39,238 nucleotides of DNA from Paracoccaceae bacterium. Its GTDB lineage: Bacteria; Pseudomonadota; Alphaproteobacteria; Rhodobacterales; Rhodobacteraceae. Made by a program: the position numbers and the translations under genes. The stretch is taken from positions 1 through 39,238 of the forward strand of contig JANTFS010000005.1 of NCBI GenBank assembly GCA_024763335.1, in the 5' to 3' direction. A model generated the notes under the pieces. The model worked only from the letters and a program-made list of their open reading frames with translations. It was not told the origin of the DNA and searched no databases. The first letter of the stretch is position 1. Each line of letters begins with the position of its first letter. This document shows positions 14,460 to 22,323 of this stretch, one piece after another.

Positions 14460-17400
14460 TTACAGGAATTCGATCGCGGCGATGTCGAACGCGCCCTCGG
14501 CCACGTCGACCAGCAAGACAGAGGCACTGCCCCAGTCGAGAAGCAGATCGGCGCCGCTCGCGGTCAGGGTCACCGCACTTTCGGCCACGCCGGTCATGCG
14601 GATGGTATCGAAGGCGGGATCAAAATCCTTGATCGTGTCGGCCCCGCTGCTTGGATCGAAGACGAACACATCCGTGCCCAGACCCCCGACCAAAATATCA
14701 TCACCGAGTCCGGCCATCAGGGTGTCATTCCCGTCAAGACCCTTCAGCTTGTCATTCCCGCCCCCACCGTCGAGCAGGTCATCTCCGCCATGGCCGAAAA
14801 GCCGGTCTTTGCCGTCGCCGCCGGACAACGCATCATTGCCCTCACCGGCAAACAGCCAGTCGTCACCCGTGCCGCCCACGAGATCGTCCGCGCCGGCATC
14901 TCCAAACAGCTTGTCATTCCCCGCACCGCCGTCGATCTGGTCGTCACCGTCTTCGCCATGCAGCAGATCACGGCCATCGCCACCGTTCAGCGTGTCATTG
15001 TCGAGCCCGCCATAGAGCGTGTCGTCATCTGCTCCGCCCGAGAGCCAATCGTTCCCGGCATCGCCATAGATCAGGTCGATCCCAACATCGCCCTCCAGCC
15101 TGTCGTGGCCTCCACCCCCATTCAGCACATCGTCGCCGATGCCGCCATTCAGCGCATCATCGTCAAGGCCGCCAAACAGCTTGTCGTCCCCGGACTCGCC
15201 AAACAGCTGGTCATTGCCATCCTGACCCTTGATCTTGTCGTTGCCATCGCCGCCATAGGCGATATCCGCGCCCAGATCTCCGAAAATTCGGTCCTTCTCT
15301 GCATTTCCCCAGAGCGTATCGTCTCCAAGGCCGCCATAGAGCGTGTCGGATCCAAGCCCCCCGGTGAGCTGATCGTGCCCGTCATCGCCATAGAGCTTGT
15401 CATTGCGATCTCCGCCATCGAGCACATCATCCCCATCCTCGCCATGCAGTTCATCGCGCCCATCATCGCCGTTGAGCGTGTCGTTGCCCGGTCCGCCATA
15501 GAGCTTGTCGTCATCGGCGCCGCCATGAAGCTCATCCATGTCCGCTTCGCCATAGAGCACATCGGTGCCGGTGCCGCCAAACAGCTGGTCATCTCCATCT
15601 GTGCCAAACAGCTGATCGCTGCCGGCATCGCCATGCAGCACGTCGGCCCCGAGGCCGCCGACGAGCTTGTCGTTGCCATCGCCGCCGTGCAGCGTGTCGG
15701 CGCCATCCTCGCCTTTCAGCTTGTCGGGCTTGACCCCGCCATCAAGCAGGTCGTCCCCGCTGCCGCCGGTGAGTTGGTCCTTGCCCGCCTCGCCGTGCAA
15801 CGTGTCATTGCCCGACCCGCCGACAAGGCGATCGTGCCCGTCTCCCCCAAAAATCGTATCGTCGGATCGGTGGCCCTTCAGGTTGTCGTCACCCAGCCCA
15901 CCGTAGATCACGTCGTTGCCTTCACCGGCGCTGACAGTATCGTTGCCGTCACCGCCGCTGATCACATCATCTCCCGCGTCTCCGATGAGTTCATCGTCAC
16001 CTGCCCCGCCGTTGAGAATGTCGTCGCCGTCGCCACCGGTGATCACATCGAGACCTGTCCCGCCGAAAATCTCGTCATTCGCCGCTGCGGCGGTAATGGT
16101 GTCGTTGCCGTCGCCGCCATCGACAAAAATGCCCGCCGCGCCGATATCGCCGAATGTGGTCTCGAAGCTGTCATTGCCGGCCTCGAGATAGACGGTCTGC
16201 ATCTGTGCCGTGCCGATCACCACGTCATCGCCATCCCCGGTCCAGACCGTGCCGGTGCTGCCCGGATCGGGAAGCGCCGTGGCCGACCGGTCGAACGGGC
16301 GATCGATGGCCTGGATCACGCGCGCGCGCACTTCGTCGGGGTCCAGAGTGCCGCCCGCGCCCTGAAGGGTGAGGGTTTCGCCGCGCCACGTTACCGTTGC
16401 ACCCGATGCGGTTGGCACGATTTCGAGACCCGAGCGATCGCGAAACATCGGCCAGGCGCTGAGATCGAGGGAATCAAAGGCCGGATCAAAGTCGGTGATC
16501 AGGTCGTCCGAATCATCGGCGCGCAGCACAAAGACATCGCGCCCCGCACCGCCGGTCATCGTATCGCTTGCCCCTCCGTCAACGATGATATCGTCGCCCG
16601 CGCCGCCGGCGAGACTGTCCGCGCCCGCGCCGCCAACAAGCACATCGCCGCCCGGCGTGCCGGTGAGCTCCCCCCCGGTGTCCGGCGCCACGAGCTGCTC
16701 GCCCAGATCAGCGAGATCGACACCAAGATCGGTGAGCATGCCTTCGGATTGCGAGCTCACAAGGATGCGGAGCGTCGTGTCGATCACCGCAGCCCCCAAG
16801 GCGGAAACGTTCGAGAGCCCGGCCTCGAGGGTATCGGCCATGGACACGACGTGCTGAAGCTGCCCGCCCGGCAGGAGGATGAAGAGCGAAAGCCCGTCAT
16901 CCCCCCCGCCAGCGACAACAAAGGTCACGCCATTGTGGGTCGTCACCGCCAGATCCTGCACGCCGCCGAACCGGGTCGCGAGAGAATCGAGCACATGGTC
17001 GGTGGCGATCAGGGCTCCCTGGTCGTCGAGGTGGAACACGCTCAGCGCCCCGTTGGCATCCATGGCCGAGCCGACAATCACGAAAGTGCGCCCATCCACG
17101 ACAACCGTCTCCACGGCCGTCGGTCGCATCAGGCCCACACCTTCGACCGGGCCGCTCATGTCGGTCAGAACCGGCCCCGTCGCCGTCTGTTCAAAAACCG
17201 AAATGGCATTCGCCTCGCCCGAGGCCGCAATCGTGAACCAGGTTCCGTTGACGCGCACATCCGCGAAGGCCGAGATCGTCTCGGCATAGACGGCCGTCGG
17301 ATCGTTCATGACAGATTGCGCCTGCAAGCCCGTGTCCAGCAGTTCGTAGCTGGCAAAGCCCGCCTCTTTTCCGGCAACGAGAACCTCTTTGGAGCCGGTG

Positions 17401-17786
17401 ACATAGACGGCCTCGGGACAAACCGTTGCGGCATCGAGGCCGGCAAAATTGGCCAACGCCCCGATTTCGCCCGCGCTCGAAATCGCGTAGCCGCCCAGTG
17501 TCGTGCTGTCGGTCATGCCGATGAGCACATGCGGCGCTCCGTTCGAATCCTCGACAACGCTGATCTGGCTGCACAGGCCCGTCTGCCATGCCGGGTTGTA
17601 GAAGACGTGGTCCACGAGAGACGCCGTGCCCGTCGACGTGAGGGCGTAGCTTGCGAGGCCGCCATTCTTGCCCGATGTCGCATAGACGGTCGCGGCGGCC
17701 CCATCGGTGCGCACCACGAGGTCCGACACCCCGTAGTCGAGCGCCTCAAATCCGGTCTGCACCGTTCCAACCAATGAAAACTGCAT
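14460..17786 (-). CDS. RTX (hemolysin-type) calcium-binding protein, probable type I secretion substrate, with propeller-like N-terminal region
   Basis: 1108 aa: N-terminal ~360 aa of recurring YATSGKNGGLASYALT / VLVAGKEAGFASYELL-like repeats, short GGxGxDxhxG module ending DVFVLRADDSDDLITDFDPAFDSLDLSAW, then a long nonapeptide array and a C-terminal DVFVFDPSSGADTIKDFDPAFDTIRM module. Confidence 0.9.
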   Translation of the reverse strand: MQFSLVGTVQTGFEALDYGVSDLVVRTDGAAATVYATSGKNGGLASYALTSTGTASLVDHVFYNPAWQTGLCSQISVVEDSNGAPHVLIGMTDSTTLGGYAISSAGEIGALANFAGLDAATVCPEAVYVTGSKEVLVAGKEAGFASYELLDTGLQAQSVMNDPTAVYAETISAFADVRVNGTWFTIAASGEANAISVFEQTATGPVLTDMSGPVEGVGLMRPTAVETVVVDGRTFVIVGSAMDANGALSVFHLDDQGALIATDHVLDSLATRFGGVQDLAVTTHNGVTFVVAGGGDDGLSLFILLPGGQLQHVVSMADTLEAGLSNVSALGAAVIDTTLRILVSSQSEGMLTDLGVDLADLGEQLVAPDTGGELTGTPGGDVLVGGAGADSLAGGAGDDIIVDGGASDTMTGGAGRDVFVLRADDSDDLITDFDPAFDSLDLSAWPMFRDRSGLEIVPTASGATVTWRGETLTLQGAGGTLDPDEVRARVIQAIDRPFDRSATALPDPGSTGTVWTGDGDDVVIGTAQMQTVYLEAGNDSFETTFGDIGAAGIFVDGGDGNDTITAAAANDEIFGGTGLDVITGGDGDDILNGGAGDDELIGDAGDDVISGGDGNDTVSAGEGNDVIYGGLGDDNLKGHRSDDTIFGGDGHDRLVGGSGNDTLHGEAGKDQLTGGSGDDLLDGGVKPDKLKGEDGADTLHGGDGNDKLVGGLGADVLHGDAGSDQLFGTDGDDQLFGGTGTDVLYGEADMDELHGGADDDKLYGGPGNDTLNGDDGRDELHGEDGDDVLDGGDRNDKLYGDDGHDQLTGGLGSDTLYGGLGDDTLWGNAEKDRIFGDLGADIAYGGDGNDKIKGQDGNDQLFGESGDDKLFGGLDDDALNGGIGDDVLNGGGGHDRLEGDVGIDLIYGDAGNDWLSGGADDDTLYGGLDNDTLNGGDGRDLLHGEDGDDQIDGGAGNDKLFGDAGADDLVGGTGDDWLFAGEGNDALSGGDGKDRLFGHGGDDLLDGGGGNDKLKGLDGNDTLMAGLGDDILVGGLGTDVFVFDPSSGADTIKDFDPAFDTIRMTGVAESAVTLTASGADLLLDWGSASVLLVDVAEGAFDIAAIEFL
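14675..16130 (-). repeat. 27-bp-periodic RTX nonapeptide-encoding array
   Basis: Recurring GGxGxDxLxG coding repeats (e.g. GGLGDDTLWG, GGDGNDKIKG, GGAGNDKLFG); approximate boundaries. Confidence 0.88.
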
Positions 17787-18132
17787 ATCCCATACCCCAA
17801 GGATCGCCCCAGCTTGATCCTCGGGGAAATTTCCGGCCGACGCCGGACCGGGAATGTGTCGAAACCACGGAGGATCGTCGCAATCCGAGCAGACATGTTA
17901 ACTGCGGCGTTTACCGCGTTTGGTCGCGATGAACCTTAGGCCGTCGCCGCGCCACGTCGAACCGGGAGGCCTGGAGAGAGCCTTGAACAGGCGCCAAATG
18001 CGCGCGGGTCAGGACAGCCATGCTCCCGGCGCATAAATTTCCAGCCATTCAATGCTTGATCGATTCAGCGCGATCACGTAACGCGCTTCGAGGCGCAACC
18101 ATTTCCGACGGACAACGTCGGTGGAGATCACC

Positions 18133-18255
18133 ATGCTGACACGTGACGATCTTGTTCGAGAACACCGGACCCGGGGCGGCAGCCTCGTTGGCTTGCTTGT
18201 GATCTACGCGATCCTGCTGGCGACATTGGCCGGCACGGCGCTCGCCATCATCTGA
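18133..18255 (+). CDS. Putative 40-aa single-pass membrane protein
   Basis: ATG...TGA reads MLTRDDLVREHRTRGGSLVGLLVIYAILLATLAGTALAII; charged N-terminus plus one hydrophobic helix; GGTGGAG upstream. Below the supplied ORF-track size cutoff. Confidence 0.5.
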   Translation: MLTRDDLVREHRTRGGSLVGLLVIYAILLATLAGTALAII

Positions 18256-18267
18256 CCTGCGCAACGG

Positions 18268-19926
18268 TCACACCTTCGCGCTTTCCCCGATATTGTCGAT
18301 GCCCCGCTCCTCGAGAAGGGTCGTGAGCCAGTTCGGGTCCATCTCCGGCACTGAGGAGAGCAGCAAATCCGTGTAGGGATGATGCGGCGGCTTGAACATG
18401 ACGTCCTTCGGCCCCTGCTCGACCACGCGGCCGTTTTGCATCACCACCACCTCGTCCGCGATCGACCGAACCGTGGCCAGATCGTGGGTAATGAACATGT
18501 AGGCCAGCCCAAGTTCCCGCTGAAGCCGGTCGAGAAGTTTCAAGATACCCTCGGCAACGAGCTGGTCGAGGGCCGATGTCACTTCATCGCAGATGATGAA
18601 CTCCGGCTCGGCCGCAAGCGCCCGGGCAATCCCGATCCGCTGTTTCTGCCCGCCGGACAGCTCGGGCGGGTAGCGGTTGTAGAATTGCGACGGTTCCAGC
18701 TCGATCAGATCGAGAAGCTCGTCGACCCGCTGTTTGAGCGCGGTGCCCTTCAAACCGGAATAGAACCGTGCCGGACGCCCGATGATCTCGTGAATCCGCA
18801 CTTTCGGGTTCAATGCGGTGTCGGCCATCTGGTAGATCATCTGCGCCTGTCGCAACTGCTCGCGCGACCGGTCCTTGTAGCGGGCCGGCAAGGGCTCCCC
18901 CTTGAACAGAACTTCGCCCTTCATCGGCGGCAACAGCCCGGTGATCACCCGGGCCGTCGTCGATTTTCCCGATCCGGATTCACCGACAACTGCCACCGTC
19001 ATGCCCGGGTAGATGTCGAAGGACACATCCTCCAGAACCTTTGCGCCACCGGTATAGGCTGCATCGATGTCCTTGACCGAAATGATCGGCAGGGTGCCGT
19101 CGGTCGGGCGCGATTTTTGCGGTCGTTTGAAGCTTCGGACCGCCCAAAGGCTCTTGGTATAATCCTCCTGCGGGTTTTCCAGCATCTCCTCGGTCGGCGC
19201 CTGTTCAACTTCCTCGCCCCGCAGCAGAACCTTGATCGTATCGGCCATTTGCGCCACCACCGCGAGGTCGTGGGTGATGTAGATCGCCGCGGTGTTGAAC
19301 TGGTCGACAATGTCGCGAATCGCGGCCAACACCTCGATCTGGGTGGTCACGTCGAGCGCGGTCGTCGGCTCGTCGAAGATGATCAGGTCGGGCCGGCACG
19401 ACATCGCCATCGCCGTCATTGCACGCTGAAGTTGTCCGCCCGAAACCTGATGCGGGTAGCGAAACCCGATCTCCTTCGGGTTCGGCAGACGCAAACGCTC
19501 ATAGAGCTCCATCGCATCTTCCTGCGCTTCAAGGCGTTTCTTGATCCGGTATTGCACCGGTGCCTCGGTGTGCTGGTCGATGATCTTGTGCGCCGGGTTA
19601 AAGGACGCTGCGGCAGATTGCGCCACGTAAGCGATCCGCGATCCGCGAAGCGCGCGCTTTTCAGCTTCGGTCGCGGTGGTCAGCTCCATCCCGTCAAACT
19701 CGATCGTGCCGCCCGAGATCCGCGTGCCGTCGCGGGCAAATCCCATGGCCGCCGCTCCGATGGTTGACTTGCCAGCCCCGGATTCGCCGATCAGCCCGAG
19801 CACCTCGCCACGGTGCAGCGTCAGATCGACGCCCTTGATGATGTCGATCCAGTGCTCGTCGGAATAGCCCTGAATCTCCAGGCCCTTGATCTCGAGCAGA
19901 ACGTCCTTTTCGGAAAACTTGCCCAT
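18268..19926 (-). CDS. Peptide/oligopeptide ABC transporter ATP-binding protein (two fused NBDs)
   Basis: Two Walker A (GESGAGKST, GESGSGKST), two signature motifs (VSGGQLQR, LSGGQKQR), two Walker B regions. Confidence 0.92.
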   Translation of the reverse strand: MGKFSEKDVLLEIKGLEIQGYSDEHWIDIIKGVDLTLHRGEVLGLIGESGAGKSTIGAAAMGFARDGTRISGGTIEFDGMELTTATEAEKRALRGSRIAYVAQSAAASFNPAHKIIDQHTEAPVQYRIKKRLEAQEDAMELYERLRLPNPKEIGFRYPHQVSGGQLQRAMTAMAMSCRPDLIIFDEPTTALDVTTQIEVLAAIRDIVDQFNTAAIYITHDLAVVAQMADTIKVLLRGEEVEQAPTEEMLENPQEDYTKSLWAVRSFKRPQKSRPTDGTLPIISVKDIDAAYTGGAKVLEDVSFDIYPGMTVAVVGESGSGKSTTARVITGLLPPMKGEVLFKGEPLPARYKDRSREQLRQAQMIYQMADTALNPKVRIHEIIGRPARFYSGLKGTALKQRVDELLDLIELEPSQFYNRYPPELSGGQKQRIGIARALAAEPEFIICDEVTSALDQLVAEGILKLLDRLQRELGLAYMFITHDLATVRSIADEVVVMQNGRVVEQGPKDVMFKPPHHPYTDLLLSSVPEMDPNWLTTLLEERGIDNIGESAKV

Positions 19927-19927
19927 C

Positions 19928-21166
19928 TTACTGCTCCTTCAAGCCGGACGACCGGAACAGCATCCAGTCGACCACGAAGTTCACCGCCACGGTCAGAAGC
20001 GCGATGGCCGCGGCGGGGATCAGCGGGGTGTAATCGCCAAAAGAAATCAGCGTCGCGTTTTCCCGCACCATCGACCCCCAGTCGGCCGTGGGTGGCTGGA
20101 TGCCAAGGCCAAGGAACGAGAGTCCGGCAATCAGCAGGAACACGAAGACGAACTCCAGCCCGAACTCGGCGACGAGCGGCGCTGTCGAGTTGGGCAGAAT
20201 CTCGCGGCGGATCAGATACCAGTCGCGTTCGCCGCGAAGCTTTGCCGCCTCGATATAGTCCATCACCACGATGTTTCCCGCAACGGCGCGCGTCAGCCGG
20301 AAAACCCGCGGACTGTAGATCACCGCGACAACGACGATCACGATCAGTTCCGACGGGTTGAAAATGCTGGTGCCCAGCAAGGCGAAGGCTGCCGCCCCGG
20401 CTGCCGTGCCCGCGATGCCGGCCAACCAGCCGACGAGGCCATATGCGGCGGCGGCCGAAAACAGCAGGCCAACGACAGTCGCGAGCGTGAACAACAGCCA
20501 GAAACTCGTGCTCGACCCGGCAAGCGTGCTGCCGAAGATCGACAGCATCAACAGCGCGAAGATCAGCGAGGGGATCGACATGATCACATCCGACAAGCGG
20601 CCCATGATCTGGTCGAACCACCCGCCTTTCACCGCCGCGAGCAGCCCGGCCATGGCCCCGAGAACAAACGCAAGCCCGGTGCCGAACAATGCAAGCGACA
20701 CCGTGTTTCGCGCGCCGAAGATGATGCGGCTGAACATGTCGCGTCCAAGCTGGTCGGCGCCCAGCAGCATATGCGCGTCCGGTGGCGCGAAGGCCGAGGA
20801 GATGACCTCCGATTCGCCGTGCGGCGCGATGACCGGCGCGAAAATGCCGGCGATCGCGTAGGTGAAGATCACGAACATCCCAAACGCCGCCGTCAGGGGC
20901 GCGGTTCGAAGCTCCTTGGCAAGCCCGGGGCTCGAAATCTGGACGAGGAATTCCTTGAACGAATAGGAGATGCCCGCCGCGAGCGCCAGGACCGCCGCGA
21001 AGATCGTGATCGAACGCAGCGCCCCAACACCTCCGATGATCCCGGCCACGAACGACAACAGCGTGAGCGAAAACACCAACATGAACACCCTGCGGTAGTT
21101 CAGATATGCCGCGAGGCAGGACGCGCAGATCAGGGCTGCGTAATAGCCGATGACGAAACTGCTCAT
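19928..21166 (-). CDS. DppC-like ABC transporter permease with extra hydrophobic segments
   Basis: LGADQLGRDMFSRIIFGARNTVSLALFGT, DVIMSIPSLIFALLML, EAAKLRGERDWYLIRREILPNSTAPLV, GLGIQPPTADWGSMV. Confidence 0.88.
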   Translation of the reverse strand: MSSFVIGYYAALICASCLAAYLNYRRVFMLVFSLTLLSFVAGIIGGVGALRSITIFAAVLALAAGISYSFKEFLVQISSPGLAKELRTAPLTAAFGMFVIFTYAIAGIFAPVIAPHGESEVISSAFAPPDAHMLLGADQLGRDMFSRIIFGARNTVSLALFGTGLAFVLGAMAGLLAAVKGGWFDQIMGRLSDVIMSIPSLIFALLMLSIFGSTLAGSSTSFWLLFTLATVVGLLFSAAAAYGLVGWLAGIAGTAAGAAAFALLGTSIFNPSELIVIVVVAVIYSPRVFRLTRAVAGNIVVMDYIEAAKLRGERDWYLIRREILPNSTAPLVAEFGLEFVFVFLLIAGLSFLGLGIQPPTADWGSMVRENATLISFGDYTPLIPAAAIALLTVAVNFVVDWMLFRSSGLKEQ

Positions 21167-21178
21167 ATCGCCGCCCTC

Positions 21179-22135
21179 CTATTTCGGATGCCGCAAACGG
21201 GGGTTGGTCAGAATGGCCCCCACGTCCGCCGCCAGATTCAGCAAGATGAAGGTCGCCGCGAAGATCAGGCTACAGGCCTGCACGATCGGGAAATCGCGCT
21301 TCGACACCGCGTCGACCAGCGATTGGCCGATGCCGGGATAGACGAAGACCACCTCGACGAGCACAACACCGGTGATCAGGTAGGCCAGGTTCAGCGCCAC
21401 CACGTTGATGATCGGCGCCCAGGCATTCGGCAACGCGTGATGCACGATCACCTTCCATGGCGGCACACCCTTGAGCCGCGCCATCTCGATATAGGGAGAG
21501 GCCAGCAGGTTGATGATCGCCGCGCGCGTCATCCGCATCATGTGCGCGGTGACCACCAGCACGAGCGTGAGAGCGGGCAGGAAGGTGCGTTGCAGAAGTT
21601 CCAGAAAGGTCATGTCACCCGACAGGCTGGCAATCGCCGGGAACCAACCTGTTTTCACCGAGAAGTAGAGGATCAGGATGTATCCGAGAAAAAACTCGGG
21701 GCTTGAAATCGAGGTCAGCGTCAGCACGTTGGCGACCCGGTCGAACAGGGTGTTGCGCAGGAGCGCGACGATGATCCCGAGCGTGATCGCGACAGGCACC
21801 GCGATGACGGCCGCATAGGCAGCCAGGAAAAGCGTATTGATCAAGCGGCCGCCGATTGCGCTGATCACCGGCTCGCCCGATACGGCCGATACACCGAAAT
21901 CGCCCCGAACCGCACCGGCCAGCCACTCGAGATACCGAATCACCGCAGGCCGGTCGAGCCCGAGCTGTTCGCGCATCGCGGCCACCGTTTCCGGTGTCGC
22001 GCCCTGCCCGAGCACGGCCTCGGCGACATCGCCCGGAAGCAGTTCCACCGCGAAGAAGATCAATATCGACACCACGAGAAGTGTCACGAGCCCGAAGCCA
22101 AGTCGCTTGAGAATGAGCTTGAGCAGGTCGCCCAT
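21179..22135 (-). CDS. DppB-like ABC transporter permease
   Basis: Start MGDLLKLILKRLGFGLVTLLVVSILIFFAVELLPGD; YIEMARLKGVPPWKVIVHHALPNAWAPIINVVALNLAYLITGVVLVEVVFVYPGIG. Confidence 0.92.
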   Translation of the reverse strand: MGDLLKLILKRLGFGLVTLLVVSILIFFAVELLPGDVAEAVLGQGATPETVAAMREQLGLDRPAVIRYLEWLAGAVRGDFGVSAVSGEPVISAIGGRLINTLFLAAYAAVIAVPVAITLGIIVALLRNTLFDRVANVLTLTSISSPEFFLGYILILYFSVKTGWFPAIASLSGDMTFLELLQRTFLPALTLVLVVTAHMMRMTRAAIINLLASPYIEMARLKGVPPWKVIVHHALPNAWAPIINVVALNLAYLITGVVLVEVVFVYPGIGQSLVDAVSKRDFPIVQACSLIFAATFILLNLAADVGAILTNPRLRHPK

Positions 22136-22157
22136 CTGGTCCTGTCCCCTGTTTTTT

Positions 22158-22182
22158 CCGGCCCGGTCGTGTCTGCCGGGCC
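22158..22182. promoter_or_regulatory. Hairpin B between binding-protein and permease genes
   Basis: GGCCCGG (22160-22166) / CCGGGCC (22176-22182); 22158-22166 (CCGGCCCGG) is identical to the first 9 nt of hairpin A. Confidence 0.5.
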
Positions 22183-22281
22183 ATTGTTTTTGCCGTCGTG
22201 TCGAAACTGGGCCCGAGGCGGGTGCCATGCAGGTGGCATCCTCTTTCGTGGCACACCGGCTCACGATACGCCGGGAAGGGA

Positions 22282-22310
22282 CCGGCCCGGCAACTTGCAC
22301 GCCGGGCCGG
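22282..22310. promoter_or_regulatory. Hairpin A immediately 3' of the binding-protein gene
   Basis: CCGGCCCGGC (22282-22291) / GCCGGGCCGG (22301-22310), perfect 10-bp arms, 9-nt loop, 14 nt past the stop codon end. Confidence 0.65.
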
Positions 22311-22323
22311 AGTTTTCAGCCGA

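Noticed and set aside
14675-16130. 27-bp periodicity resembling a CRISPR or satellite array
   Set aside because: No constant repeat plus unique spacers; the period equals nine codons and encodes RTX nonapeptides in an open frame.
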